The notes under the pieces: generated by a model
Told to the model about the DNA's origin: nothing
Seen by the model: only the letters and a program-made list of their open reading frames with translations
The model's database searches: none
Part shown: piece by piece, positions 37,808 to 49,796 of the stretch
Layout of the letters: each line of letters opens with the position of its first letter
Position numbering within the stretch: position 1 is the stretch's first letter
Translations under genes and position numbers: made by a program
From: Paraspadella gotoi
Taxonomy: Eukaryota > Chaetognatha
DNA length: 64,000 nucleotides
Assembly: GCA_051294375.1 (NCBI GenBank)
Contig: JBJCIZ010000239.1
Location: 2,369,476 to 2,433,475, forward strand
Direction of reading: 5' to 3'

Positions 37808-38018
37808 AACGGTTTCAAATCTCCGTTAAAAAACTTCCCTCACTTCATATACTTAGAATCTTTTCCAAAAGACGACTAACTCAATTTATTATCTCCATTC
37901 ACCAATTATAAATATTCTTGTGTTACCTTATGATAACTTGTATATTTTGATGTATTCTTTTTTTTTGGACGAATCTTAGTTAATCTTTAATTTAAGACGT
38001 CTTCTTAAAACTATCAAA

Positions 38019-39382
38019 ATGTCTGACGATCGCTTGTGTTACAAATGTAGCAAGAAGGTAAGTTTGGCTTTTTTGCAATTTTCCTTGGTTTTAATTACAA
38101 TTGCTCTCCTTCTTCGATACTTTCCCATCAGGGACACATTAGTCGCGACTGTCCCGACGGGACAATGTGTTATAATTGTGGAAAAACTGGACACATTGCT
38201 CGCGAATGCCCCGAATCCGGTGGAAAAGTTGACGAGGATCGCCAAAAGTGTTACAATTGTCATAAAAAGGGGCATTTCGCTCGTGATTGCACTGAGTTCG
38301 GAGGTATGACCACACAACCATCTTGTGCAGGACGGACGCAGCGCATCGTTCGGCTGTGTGGAGAGGGAGGACAGGAAGTTTTGGGCGGGAGAGATGAGGG
38401 GTGATGATGGGATGTAGTAGTTCGAGATTGAGAGTGAGAGAGGGAGTGGTGAGATTTGTTTAGTAGATAGTGGGCAATCGGTTTCTGCCCCATTCGCCCG
38501 AATCGGTGAGGTGAGTCTGGAAACCCGTTCTACCTTTTAAAAATATCTCAAAAGCGAAAAAAAAAAAAATAAAAAGGGTGGACTTTTTAATCTAGGAGGC
38601 GGTCGCGGTGGTCGTGGATTCGGACGGGGCGGAGGCAGAGGAGGATTCAACATGGGAATGGGTCGTCAACAATGCCACCGGTGTCAAGGGTTTGGTCATT
38701 TTTCGAGAGATTGCCCCTCGGAGCACAGATGCTATAAATGTCAGGTTCGTTTCGCAAGTCTTGATGGTGATGAGAGAGTAAAAATCTAAAATTGAACGTT
38801 CGAGCCTGCTGATGGCGAATTATGGTGGTTATGGGCGTGAAACTGTGACCTTTCATTGCGCAAAGTCCAAAGGTTGTGACTTACGGGCCCGTAAGTCGTG
38901 TGGCGAGCATGGAAAGCTGTAGACGGCGTCGATCTTCCTTTAAAGTACTGAGACGCTATTCACAAGGACGTTTATAAATGTTTGCTTTGTTATAATTTAA
39001 GCCGTTTAAAAAAAAGAATGCACTTGACTCAAACCGATTAATTCTTCTTCTTTAGAGTTGGCACGGTTACATATTTTATATGGCTGATATATTTCTAACG
39101 ATTGATTACTATTTAGATTTTTACTAAAAACCCCTTCTCTAACTGGATGAATAATCCACTATTAAATTTATACTGTTATATACATTGCGCAGGGATACGG
39201 CCACGTTCAAAAAGATTGTCCCTCTCAAAATCACGTGGGTCAAGATGGACGAAGTGTTAAATGTTTTAAATGCGGGAAAATAGGTATTTTGTTTTATTGA
39301 ACGCCTTGTAAGTTAAACGAACATAATTTTAATTTATTTATTTCTAGGTCACATGGCGCGGGAATGTAAAGTCGACGAATAA
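38019..39382 (+). CDS. CNBP: CNBP-like CCHC zinc-knuckle protein, copy 2 (with RGG box)
   Basis: Five exons (38019-38057, 38132-38303, 38596-38744, 39193-39283, 39348-39382) in phase. Six knuckles: CYKCSKKGHISRDC, CYNCGKTGHIAREC, CYNCHKKGHFARDC, CHRCQGFGHFSRDC, CYKCQGYGHVQKDC and CFKCGKIGHMAREC. Between knuckles 3 and 4 is an RGG box (GGRGGRGFGRGGGRGG). Vertebrate CNBP has seven knuckles with its RGG box after the first, so this is a related but rearranged layout. Exon boundaries in knuckles 3-6 match copy 1. The symbol denotes family level; one-to-one orthology is not shown. Confidence 0.88.
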
Positions 39383-40121
39383 ATAAAAAAATAAACACTC
39401 CACAGTTCAGCAAATGGACGTTGCTTGTTGCGAATAAGTTATCCTCATCATTGGTGCATCTTCGCACTTAATTAAATGTTTCTGGTTTCATTATTTTCTC
39501 CTACTTTTGTAGGATTGGTTTTACCGGTTTAATTTTTTTTATTCTCGAGCATACACGCGATTTCTTTAATCTTTGGGACGGCGCTGTTGTGCCAAGCGTT
39601 TTAACAATCTTAACATTTTAATATTAGTCGTGATTATTTTAAATTTATAAAATTTGTTATACCTCAGGTGTGTGCTAAAAAACTCCACTCCTTTTCCTTT
39701 TATTCAATAATTATAAAATAAATTATTTTAGTAGTAAAATGAAAATGATTCAATTATAGTTTATCAACAATATACTTCTATTTTTTTTTTCAGTTTTCAA
39801 ATGTATTGAGTGGATAGTTTTATGCATAGCAGAGTAGATAGAATGTTTTGTCCTTTTTTTCCTTACAATATAGTAAATTTCTGGTACATCCGACGCTGTC
39901 TCAAAGTCTTGATTCTTGTTTACTTATAGCTATTTTTATTCAAACATTTGTACAATGTGTTCTGCGGTTTTAGCTCTAACTTTTACGGGGTAAAGTTTGA
40001 CTTCTCCGTTCATTTATAAAAATGTTTCGTTTTGGTAATCAGCTTCGTTAGAAAATGAATTTTATTTCTCTGTAATTAAAATTGCTTAATTATTAGCTTT
40101 TTCATCTTAGTTATTCTCAAA
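39383..40121. other. Intergenic AT-rich spacer
   Basis: No exon or repeat was found. Ends with a strong acceptor-like CTTTTTCATCTTAG (40097-40110) 11 nt before the FRG1 start. Confidence 0.45.
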
Positions 40122-41280
40122 ATGGCCGACTATGCAAATGTCAAAACGGGAAAATTAAAGTTAAAAGGCGAAAAATCCAAAAAGAAAAGAAGGAAAAGAA
40201 CTCACGACGAAGAGGCAGGAAAGTAAGTAAAAAGCATGTTTACTTTTTTAATATGTAAAATAGAATTCATGAGTTTTACCCTGAAATGAAGGTCGACTTC
40301 TACAGAAAAAACTTCCTCGTTAAAAAAGGACGACAGCCTAAAATACGGTGGGTGGTGGGCTATCACTTCCGTCACTCAAGCTATCAATAACATTTCTATT
40401 GAAATTATGCCCCGGAGTTTTGTCTTCGCATTGGAGTCTGGATATTTTAAGGTTATTTTTAGATGAATTTCATCTTTGAGATTCTAAAGTAGTCGATGGT
40501 CAATAGTTTTTTTATAATTATGATGCGCTTAACTAATTTCTTTTTATGTTTCAGGTTGGTGACGTTCACGAAAAAGGAGAGGGACCAGCTCCCGAGGAGA
40601 TTTACACGGCGACTCGAGTTACGGACACTCATCTTGCGATTAAATCTGGATATGGAAAATACTTGGGCGTTAACAAAGAAGGCGTTGTCACTGGAACCTC
40701 GGATGCGATTGGTAATAAAAGCGACCTTGAATTACTTTTTATCAATTGCTATCATTATATATTTAATATATTTAATTTTCCATTTTCGTTAATCGAAAAC
40801 TAAAGGTCATCGCGAGCAATGGGAGCCAGTTTTTCAAGATAACGAATTAGCCTTGTTGGGCGCCAACAATTGCTTCCTTTCTGTCGACGAAGAATCGCGC
40901 ATCGTTTGTCGAAGCAAAACTGCAGGTGGGGATCGATGAGCCGCCTCATTTTCGAATCGCCGGTTTAGTAGTGTTTAATTATTTATTAATTATTTACAAT
41001 TCTATTATTATTTCGTCTCTCAGGCGACGACGAAAAGATCCGAATCCGCTCCAATGCGGAGGTGAACCGCTTCGTCGACGATCGACCCGAGGAAGAACGC
41101 GGATCTTTGAAAGACGCCGAAATCAAATACGCCAAAAAATTCCAGAGTTTTGAGGATCGAAAATGGAAGATCAACGACGGTCACGTCGACGTTTTGAAAA
41201 AAGCGCGACTCGAGGGAAATCTCCACGAAGAACTCTTAGACCGACGGGAAAAAATGAAGTCGGATAAGTTTTGCAAATAG
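40122..41280 (+). CDS. FRG1: FRG1 protein
   Basis: Five exons (40122-40222, 40292-40451, 40555-40711, 40806-40925, 41024-41280) in phase. The N terminus has a basic nuclear/nucleolar targeting stretch ([10 protein letters not shown]). It is followed by the fascin-like beta-trefoil region: GGWWAITSV, the near-invariant [30 protein letters not shown], and [19 protein letters not shown]. The C terminus carries [12 protein letters not shown] and [18 protein letters not shown], the family's characteristic ending. FRG1 is a nuclear actin/RNA-binding protein linked to splicing. Its stop is 131 bp before the BIN3 start. Confidence 0.95.
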
Positions 41281-41411
41281 GGATTCGTAACCCCCCATCC
41301 CCCGTCCCGTCCCCCCCCTTTCGGACATCGACATCTCGTATTTGTTATTACTTACATTTTTTCTATCGCATTTTATTCTATGTTCAGCGGTTAAAAATAT
41401 TAATAAAAAAA

Positions 41412-44400
41412 ATGAGTTGGAAACCTTTCGGCAAGAGCGCCGCTTCTTCTCGCCGCTCCAACGTTTTCATCCAGGGCCTCGATCGAGATATCGATCGCGA
41501 GCACAAAAAGTTGGAACAATTGGACGAAACCACGAAAAAGTTGATGAAAGACTTGAAAAAGTCAAACTATTCCACGAACGGTTTCGCTCAGGCTAACCTC
41601 AAGGTAATGGCCAACCTGAAGACGAGCGCCTTTTACTCGAACGACGAGGTCTTTGCCCTTAACGTCGACGAGTGTTTCCAAGCGGCCAAGGAGCTCGAGA
41701 ACGCCTCGCAGTCCGTCATCTCCGTCACCAACAAGACTGCGGTAAAGGACGTTGATCTTTACTCTGATCATTTGTTTGTTTTTTTTTTGCTTGGTTCGTC
41801 GATATTGTTCTTCAATTGTTGTTTAATTTGTTAGTTTTCATAAATGTTATGTTCTGTTATATTCGCCATATTTAGGGGTTCACATTTTCAACCCTTTATT
41901 ATATTTAGTATTTACAAGCTATTTTTTTATTACAGTTGCGGCAAAAATTTTTTTATTACTTTATCAAAAATGAAAAACGTTATAGTAGTTCATTAAGTAC
42001 TATGTCTCTTGACTCAATAATGACACAACTATGAGTGAGACTCGATCGTCCCGCTCTGCTGGACGAGGTCACGGACGGACCACTTCTCGTTATCTCGATC
42101 CCACATCATCCTTTCGCTTGGAGGACATTTCCTCGGCCATAGAAAACGCCAACGAAAATCTAAAAGGCATCGACGACCTTGTCCAAAATTATTCGCAAGT
42201 CACCTCCCTTCAATCCGAAACTATTAAGAGGCTAAAGTCGGATCTACGAAAGAGCCAGTCCGGGACCGCCGATTTCGATGATGACCGGAACGTCGCTCGT
42301 CCAGAAGCGCGCACTTTTTATTATCCTCATTCTACTTACCAAGAAAACTGTTCATCCTTGCCAAACTATTCTTATACTTGCTCTCAAAACTATACTCGGC
42401 CATTGAGTTATTCCGAGCGCGTTGAAGCCCCTCTCGGGAAATTGGAGATGGAAGACTCTCTAGATCGACGCGGTCATGAGAAAGAAAAATGGAGAACCAT
42501 GAATAGGTTTATGGAGAAAGTCAAGGAAGGAAACAACGATACTCGAAACGATCTTAAGGAAGTTCTGGATCGACGACTCGGCGACATGGAGAAAACGCTT
42601 CAAGATTCCAAGGGATTGTCCCTAAAGGCTTCTAACAATATCAGTGATCGTCTTGGATTAGCCCGAGCTCGCCCAAATCCGACCCTTTTTTCGTTCCCGA
42701 GAGGTGAAAAGGATATTGGGGCGAGCGCCGTGTTGGACAACGTTTCCGCGGAGCTCAAGAAAGCTTTGAAGGAGGAAGAAGAGAGGCGCGTGGAGGATGA
42801 GGAGTCATTTTTCGCCGACATCGTTACTCCGAGAAAGACCGACGAAAAGGGACACTCTAACTGGCTAAAAATGAAGAAGGACGAGAACAAGATTCTGCGC
42901 GAGAATTTAGAAGGATTGAAAAGGGAGATGAATCAAGTGAAGGGCGGGGAAGGATTCTTTTTGACGCGAATCGAAGAACTGGAGAGACAAACGGAGGATT
43001 ATCAGCGGGAAAAAGAGAAAGCTTCTCTGATGGTGGAATCCTTGAAATCGAGACAGGACGAACGTTTAGCCGTTGAAAAGAGGAACAGAATTTTGGCGGA
43101 TAACGAGAATTGCGAGTTGAGAAAGGAAAACTCGAGGTTGATGCGTCAAATTAACGATGCCAAAGAAGAGGCGAGGGATTACAAACGTAGTTCTAAGGAT
43201 TTTAATGAAATTGATGTGAAAGGATTGCGAGATGAATTAAGTAAGAAGGACGCCTTAATAAAAGAGCTTTCTGTTAAGATTAGAGAGATGCAAGGTTCGG
43301 AATCCAATACCAAAGAAGAAACTCAGGAGGCGATTCGTTCGGCGGACGAAATGCGGCAGAGTTTAACCAAATTAGAAGAGGAAAAAGATTCTCTATGCGA
43401 CGAAATTCGGGAGTGTCGGGAGCGAATTTTGGCTCAGAAAGATAAATACGAAGAAATGACGAGCAAAGCTCACGATGCGATAAGACAGTGGAAATTAAAG
43501 GTGAAAAAGCTGGAAGGCGAAAATAAATCGTCGGAAGAATCGTTTCAGGAATTGAGAACCACCAACGGCGATCTCGTTCGCGAATTGGAGAAGCACAAGT
43601 CCGACTCTATCAAGAACGGAGAGCGAGGAGAAAAATTACTCGGCCAAGTGGAAGAATTGGGAGAAGCCAACTCGCGTCTTGAAGAACAACTTCGCATCAT
43701 GGAAATTCAGAACGAGGAGATGAAATCGGAACTACTGGAGAAAAATTCCGTGGTAAAGGATCTACGAAACGGACGCGAAGTTATCGAAGCCGAGGCGATC
43801 GAACTGCGAGCGAAAGTGAAAGAAGGGAGAGAGGAGAGATCCTCGCTCGTTGACAAACTTAAAGAATCGAACGGCGAATTGAATAGATTACAAAGAAATC
43901 TTGAGTCGGTCGAAAATTGGCGAGAAAATCGACTGGAAAACGATGATCAAAAAGAGAAAGTTATCGATGAGCTCAGGACCAAAATAGATGAACTTACTCG
44001 AGCGAAGCGTCGACTAGAAGCCGAGAACGATGAACTGAGAACGACATCAAATCAAGAAAATAAACGATCAGAAAATAAAGTTGCGAATTTAGAGACGAAA
44101 TTAGCAGAAGCGAAAGAGCGCGAGAGTGAAATCTTGCAAGAGTCATCGAACCAGCGGATTCTTACTGAAGCAGAAATGCAGCGTTTGACGATCGAGCTGG
44201 AAGAAAAAAGTGGTACTTTTGAAGAGTCTAATCTCGTCACTATTCGAACTTTGGAAGACAACTTGACGAAATTAGAGCGAGACCACGAATTCTTGACCCA
44301 AAAAAACCATGACAATCAAATGAAATATATTAAGATGAAAGAAAGATTAGAAGAACACGATCAGGTCATGCGGGAGTACAACAGCCGTTTAGTTGGCATG

Positions 44401-46114
44401 AACGCCAAATACGACGATCTCAAAGAGACCCTTCATCGAAAAGAACGGGAATTGCTCGAGCTCTTCCGCGCCATCGATTCGGATTTAGACGAACTCGTTA
44501 TTCTCGCATCTCGTTGTTCGACGCTCGAGTTTTCATCCAAAGCCCTCATTACGGTGACGCCCTCTACCGCCGACGGCGACTCGTTGTTTAAAGCTTTAAG
44601 GCCCAAAGTCAAATGGGTCTGCGAAGCGATGGCCAATCTCGGAGGCGAATTGAACGACGTCAAATCCAGCCTGGTCGCCCTCAATCACGAAAACGAAACT
44701 CTTCGCCAAAAAGTCGAGGACGAAAAAGTCAAACGACACCAACAAGATGCCGATCACGACGCCCAAGTAAACGACATTCATCCAATTTGGGCTCACTTTC
44801 TTCGTTCGCCGAAACTCACGCGGCGCGGGACATTCGTCGCTTACAGTCGCTATCCAGCTCGGATCCCCTCACTCCGACGGAAGTCTTCCAGATTTCTCCT
44901 CGATCCAAAGGGGAGATCGAGAAGCGATACCGCAACTACAAATCCTCCGTGGATAATCTTCAGCGGGACTTGATCGAAGTGACTAACGCCACACCGAGAG
45001 TCGTTTATGCGCCGACTCCGCCAAACGTATTCCGTGGGCCTCAGTTGACGTCGACGCCGAACGGATCTTCGTTTCGGCCGTTGCAGAAATCGCCCTAACT
45101 GCTCGTGTTTAAAATTGGAATGCTTGTTTTTACATACTACTGACTTATTACTCTAATACTATTAAAATTGCCATAGAGTTTTAAGAAGTACCTTTTTGTT
45201 ATCTTCCCTTCTCCATAAATTTTTTTTATAGATTTTTGCTAGTCACACTATTGTTACTGTTAGTGACTGTTAATGGTTGTTTTCTTCATTTTCATATATA
45301 TATATTTTTTTTTTTTGACGCGGTGCAATCAAGCGTGAATCAAACATTTTTTTTGACACAAAATAGTACATAATATCTTAAACTGCATCAGATTAGTGTG
45401 TCTTTGTTAACAATTTGGTTCCTTATTTTTGAAGTTGCATTTGTAAGGTTTTGAAATATTAGATTGTTGTTTTATTATTAATATTTAGTTTTATGTCTGT
45501 TTTTAGCCATTGTATTAATCCTTTCAGTCTGTCTGTTTTAAAAAGTTATTTTTTAAATATTTTTTTTTATTCAAATGGCAAAATTATTTAAAAACATGAT
45601 CTCAAAAATTTACCTTTAGAAAACTTATTACTATTTTTTTTATCATTATTACTCAGGTGGAGCCGGTTAAAAAAATATCCACCGTGTTCCCGGCCGCCCA
45701 ATCGGAACTAAAGAGGCGCAAAGAGAAAGCGGACGAGATGGAAAAGCTGCAGGTCAAAGCGGAGAAGATCCGCGAGAAAGATCGAACTGGTCCCAATATC
45801 GTCAAACTGGACGCGGCGGAAAAAAGTTTAGATCAGGCCAGGCGCGACTTTGATATCGTCAACGAGGCTCTACTCAGGGATCTCGTGGAATTTGATCAGA
45901 GGCGTGCCGAGTATTTCCAACCTTTGGTCGAATCTTTAGCGTGCGCTGAAGCCCTTTCTGCAAAGAATCGACTCGAGCCTGCGAGAAGGCTTTAGTGAAC
46001 ATGAAAGTCAGAAACGAACAAGGAACCGTCGTTTGCGCGAGTCTGGATGCGAGCAAAAAATCTGTTCAGGAAAAGTTGAACGAAATAAAAAATTTGTCTA
46101 TTGTTTCGAGGTGA
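41412..46114 (+). CDS. BIN3: Bridging integrator 3 (BIN3), N-BAR protein, with a frame break near the 3' end
   Basis: Exon 1 (41412-41741) encodes MSWKPFGKS then DRDIDREHKKLEQLDETTKKLMKDLKKS, the BIN3 start. Exon 2 begins at 45657 (acceptor ATTACTCAG) and carries KISTVFPAAQSELKRRKEKADEMEKLQ...KDRTGPNIVKLDAAEKSLDQARRDFDIVNEALLRDLVEFDQRRAEYFQPLVESL, the BAR core. The frame then runs into a stop at 45994-45996. The -1 frame from about 45950 continues to a stop at 46112-46114 and ends LNEIKNLSIVSR, like the BIN3 C terminus. One missing base near 45950-45957 would explain this. The 3.9-kb intron contains the complete CEP128 gene on the same strand. BIN3 acts in actin organisation and membrane curvature. 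Confidence 0.85.
42031..45098 (+). CDS. CEP128: CEP128-like centrosomal coiled-coil protein, nested in BIN3 intron
   Basis: A long exon (42031-44766) splices across an 80-bp intron (GTAAAC...TTACAG) to 44847-45098, giving 995 aa. The N terminus (EDISSAIENANENLKGIDDLVQNY, SETIKRLKSDLRKS) resembles the CEP128 start. The best anchor is the motif SKAHDAIRQWKLKVKKLEGE, near-identical to the CEP128 ESIRQWKLKHKKLE block. RPKVKWVCEAMANLGGELND matches the later tryptophan-containing segment. Nearly all the rest is heptad coiled coil rich in Glu/Lys/Leu. CEP128 is a mother-centriole subdistal-appendage protein. If the short intron were retained, the frame stays open to 44973 and gives a different tail; the spliced tail (TPTEVFQISPRSKGEIEKRY) looks more protein-like. 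ATG 42031 follows an in-frame upstream AG site at 41934-41935. Confidence 0.85.
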
Positions 46115-46663
46115 CAGCGCTTTGAACTCTAGTATGGTACACATGTGGGTTTTCCTGTCCCACAGTCGTTTCAGTATCGGGGGCTTCGGACTTTTATTTT
46201 TTCGTTAACTATCATGGACGCACTAAAACCGACTAGGTCATGCTTGCAAGCTTTCCATGAACCTAACACGGAACCCCGGACTAACAGTTTGTTATCGCCG
46301 ATGTTTTCAACTTTTCATTAACGTTGAGTGAAAAGATTGAATTAATTCTAATTAATTCATATTCAGAGTTACTCTATAGTCATATTTGTTTAGTCGTTAT
46401 CGCATCATGAGGTAGCTCCTATACAAAAATACATGTATTTTCTATATTTATTAAGGGCAAATGGTTGTTTTTTTTGTGATATTGGCTTTATAGGAATATT
46501 CATTTTGAAAACCCCTGTTCATTTTTTGCATCGTTGTCATTTTAAATATTATTTATGTTTTATTTATAGAATTTATGAATGAACGTTTTGTCGGGGGATG
46601 ATCCAGTTTTGACACTTGCTCAATCTCAAATTCTATCCCCCGCCCCTGGTTTTTTCCAAGAGC
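46115..46663. other. Intergenic spacer
   Basis: BIN3 3'UTR and the CTDNEP1 upstream region; AT-rich with no repeat or exon. Ends in GGTTTTTTCCAAG (46648-46660), an acceptor-like site three bases before the CTDNEP1 ATG. Confidence 0.45.
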
Positions 46664-47401
46664 ATGATTTTGTCTTACTTTGTGATGGGCCTCAGAAACT
46701 TCGTCCTTTTCGCGGCAAAAATTTGGAGTTTTTTGCGCTACTTGTTCAAGAGGCAGGTCCGGTCCTTGATCCAGCACCAGACTATTCGTTACGAGAACTT
46801 CGCCCTCTCCCCCATTTCCCGCCAACGACTGTCGATGGTGAAACGCAAAGTCCTCGTTCTCGATCTGGACGAGACGCTGATTCATTCGCATCACGACGGC
46901 GTGATTCGACAAACCGTGAAACCGGGAACGCCGCCCGACTTTGTTCTCAAGGTGGTGATCGACAAGCATCCGGTCCGCTTCTTCGTCTACAAGCGACCGC
47001 ACCTTGACTATTTCCTCGACATGGTGAGCCAGTGGTACGACCTCGTCATCTTCACCGCCAGCATGGAGATCTACGGCGCCGCCGTGGCCGACAAGCTGGA
47101 CAACAATCGGGGCATCCTCACCCGACGCTACTACCGACAACATTGCACGCTCGACTTTGGCAGCTATACCAAAGACCTTTCGGCCGTCCACGCTGACCTC
47201 TCCTCCATCTTCATTCTAGACAACTCGCCGGGAGCCTACCGATCCTACCCCGACAACGCGATTCCCATCAAGTCTTGGTTTTCCGATCCCAGCGATACGG
47301 CACTTTTGAACCTTCTACCCATGTTCGACTCTTTACGTTTTTGTGCCGACCTTAGGAGCGTTTTGAGTAGGAATCTTCAGTTGCACAGACTTTGGCAGTG
47401 A
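46664..47401 (+). CDS. CTDNEP1: CTD nuclear envelope phosphatase 1 (CTDNEP1/Dullard)
   Basis: Intronless 245-aa frame, the usual length (~244). An N-terminal TM segment ([20 protein letters not shown]) anchors it in the ER/nuclear envelope. The HAD-type catalytic motif DLDETL occurs as [16 protein letters not shown]; the family tracts [41 protein letters not shown] and [36 protein letters not shown] follow. The Asp-x-Asp pair is intact. CTDNEP1 dephosphorylates lipin and controls ER membrane synthesis and nuclear shape. The start codon is immediately after an acceptor-like AG, so a 5' leader joined by splicing is likely. Confidence 0.96.
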   Translation: MILSYFVMGLRNFVLFAAKIWSFLRYLFKRQVRSLIQHQTIRYENFALSPISRQRLSMVKRKVLVLDLDETLIHSHHDGVIRQTVKPGTPPDFVLKVVIDKHPVRFFVYKRPHLDYFLDMVSQWYDLVIFTASMEIYGAAVADKLDNNRGILTRRYYRQHCTLDFGSYTKDLSAVHADLSSIFILDNSPGAYRSYPDNAIPIKSWFSDPSDTALLNLLPMFDSLRFCADLRSVLSRNLQLHRLWQ

Positions 47402-47857
47402 TTTAAACAAATCGTTACGACGTTTAAACTTTTTTTTTCTAATACGAGCACCTCTTTCCTCCATTAATTTGGTTGTCGCTTCTATATCATTGTAAAATTT
47501 GTTCATATATACATTTAATTCACATTGTCACTGTCCAAGATTATGGGGTTCTAAAATTTTCGGAATTCTGCAATCTGAAGTTACAGGAAATTTTGTGTTT
47601 TTTCACCTTGAGATGATCGAAACGTGTCTCATAAAACTTCTTTTTGAAGAAATCCTGATTGCCTAAAATCTCATGGTTATTCACCTGCTCATTTTCTACT
47701 ATCTTAACGAGAGGTAATTAGTTCTCCATTAGTAAATAAACAATTTATTTAAATTGTCGTTCTTTTACACTTGAATGGTTTTGCAGGTTTACTCAATTCG
47801 AAAAACAATTCATATCATTGTTTTCCATTCATATTTCAGAAAATTCGATGTCTAGCT
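47402..47857. other. Intergenic spacer
   Basis: AT-rich; ends in the acceptor-like TTTCCATTCATATTTCAG (47822-47839) before the ALG2 start. Nothing else seen. Confidence 0.45.
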
Positions 47858-49570
47858 ATGGTAAAAGTAGCTTTTCTTCATCCAGACTTAGGAATAGGAG
47901 GCGCGGAGAGACTTGTCGTCGACGCAGCTGTCGCTTTGCAGGTATCTAAATTTATTATTATTTATTTTTTCCAAATCTAATGTAAACTTTACAAAATCTC
48001 TCAAAGATTAAGGGACATGGGGTTCGGATGTTCACCGCTCACCACGACGAAACTCACTGCTTTAAAGAAACCAAAAACGGAACGTTAAACGTGACCACGG
48101 TCGGCGACTGGCTGCCGCGCAGCGTCTTGGGTCGATGCTACGCTCTCTGCGCTTATGTTCGCATGATCTACGCTGCCTTTTATCTCGCGCTGTTTTCCGG
48201 CTTCGATTTTGACGTTGTTTTCTGTGATCAGGTCGAGCGGGCATGCAGTTTATGGTGTTTAAAATTGTGATAATACTGGTCTTAATAATCTGTTTCCTTC
48301 CAGATCTCGGCTTGCATTCCTTTATTACGACTTTTATCGAGAGCGAAAATCTTGTTTTATTGTCATTTTCCGGATCAACTTTTAACGAAACGCGAAAGCC
48401 TTCTCAAGTATTTATATCGCCTTCCGATCGACTGGTTGGAGGAGACGTCCACGGGTTTAGCACACGTCGTCGTTGTTAACAGCAAATATACGTCATCTGT
48501 GTTTAAACAGGTAGTACTATAAAAAACGTCATATCACGTCATAGATAAGCAAGTCCTCTCGAATTTACTGAACTGATTGAAAGCTTTCAAAGTGAAATTA
48601 CTCACCACAGCCTGTCCAGTCTGGAGCGATGGATACATTTCGGTTGTAACAATTTTATCAATCTCTTTTAGATTGTCATTTAATTTTTGTTTTTTGTTTG
48701 CTTCTCCCAGACGTTTCGAAGATTAACCTCCGTCAAGCCGGAAGTTCTCCATCCGTCTTTGGTCTTCGACAATTTCGACTCTCCCCCCGAGCCTCCGATC
48801 TCCGACCTCTTGCCCCCTTGCCAGTTTCTCTTTCTCTCCATCAACAGATTCGAGAGAAAAAAGAATCTCAATTTGGCTCTGGAATCCGTAGCTTATCTCA
48901 AGACCCAATTGTCCTCTGATCGATTCGCCGAGGTCCACGTAGTTTTGGCCGGCGGTTACGATAACGCCAACACGGAGAACAAGGAACACTATCTGGAACT
49001 GTTACGGCTCGTGGGCGAATTGGGTCTGGAAGACAAAGTTACGTTTTTGAGATCGTTCTCAGATTCTGATAAAGGTATGCAATTGATTCTGGTCATTTGA
49101 TATTCATACTACACGGCGAGCTTCGTCCTTATCAAAAAAATTTTGTCGAAATTCCTTTAATTCCTTCAATAGTTCATCTTCTTCGTTCTTGTACCTGCTT
49201 GTTGTACACTCCGACAAACGAGCATTTCGGTATTGTTCCCGTGGAAGCCATGTACATGCGTCGACCGGTAATTGCTGGTAAGAATCAATGTTGCAACTAT
49301 TTATCTTTGACGTTCCATCGCCGTTTAAATTGTTCATCCACCTCAGTGAATAGCGGTGGTCCAACCGAGACGATTGTCCCCGACCGGACGGGCTTTTTGT
49401 GCGAATCAAAGCCGGAGGAGTTTTCCAAAGCTTTGAACAAGTTCATCGCGGATCCCAAACTGCGCGATCGGATGGGCGAACAAGGACGAGAAAGAGTCCA
49501 GAAATACTTCTCCTTTTCCGCCTTTTCTGATAAGCTCGAAGCCATCATTGCAGACATGTACGAAAATTGA
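47858..49570 (+). CDS. ALG2: Alpha-1,3/1,6-mannosyltransferase ALG2
   Basis: Six exons, the first at 47858-47941, join in phase. The N-terminal GT-B domain has [24 protein letters not shown], the ALG2 hallmark. Then come [23 protein letters not shown]...[36 protein letters not shown] and a catalytic-region glutamate motif [13 protein letters not shown] in the C-terminal GT4 domain. [19 protein letters not shown] is conserved too. ALG2 adds the second and third mannoses to dolichol-linked Man-GlcNAc2 on the cytosolic ER face. Introns include a 400-bp one at 49079-49174. The stop is at 49568-49570. Confidence 0.95.
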
Positions 49571-49796
49571 TTACACTTCGGATGACCCCTTTTTAAAAAA
49601 AAGACGGCTGGTCCGAAAAGATAAATAGTCAAAGACAACCAACTTTCATGTAGTTTTTTTCTTTAAAACTTTTTTTCGTTACGAATTTTCAACTCTCGTT
49701 TATATTTTTTAAATTTAGAGAATTTTCCATTAAAAAACTTTCACACTAAGGCGTGTATAGTAAATTTTCGTACTTTATGGAGAAAATAAGAAATAA

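Noticed and set aside
42600-42890. Minus-strand frames inside CEP128
   Set aside because: Shadows of the long coiled-coil frame on the plus strand.
46553-47191. 212-aa minus-strand frame opposite CTDNEP1
   Set aside because: It is the antisense shadow of the conserved CTDNEP1 frame.
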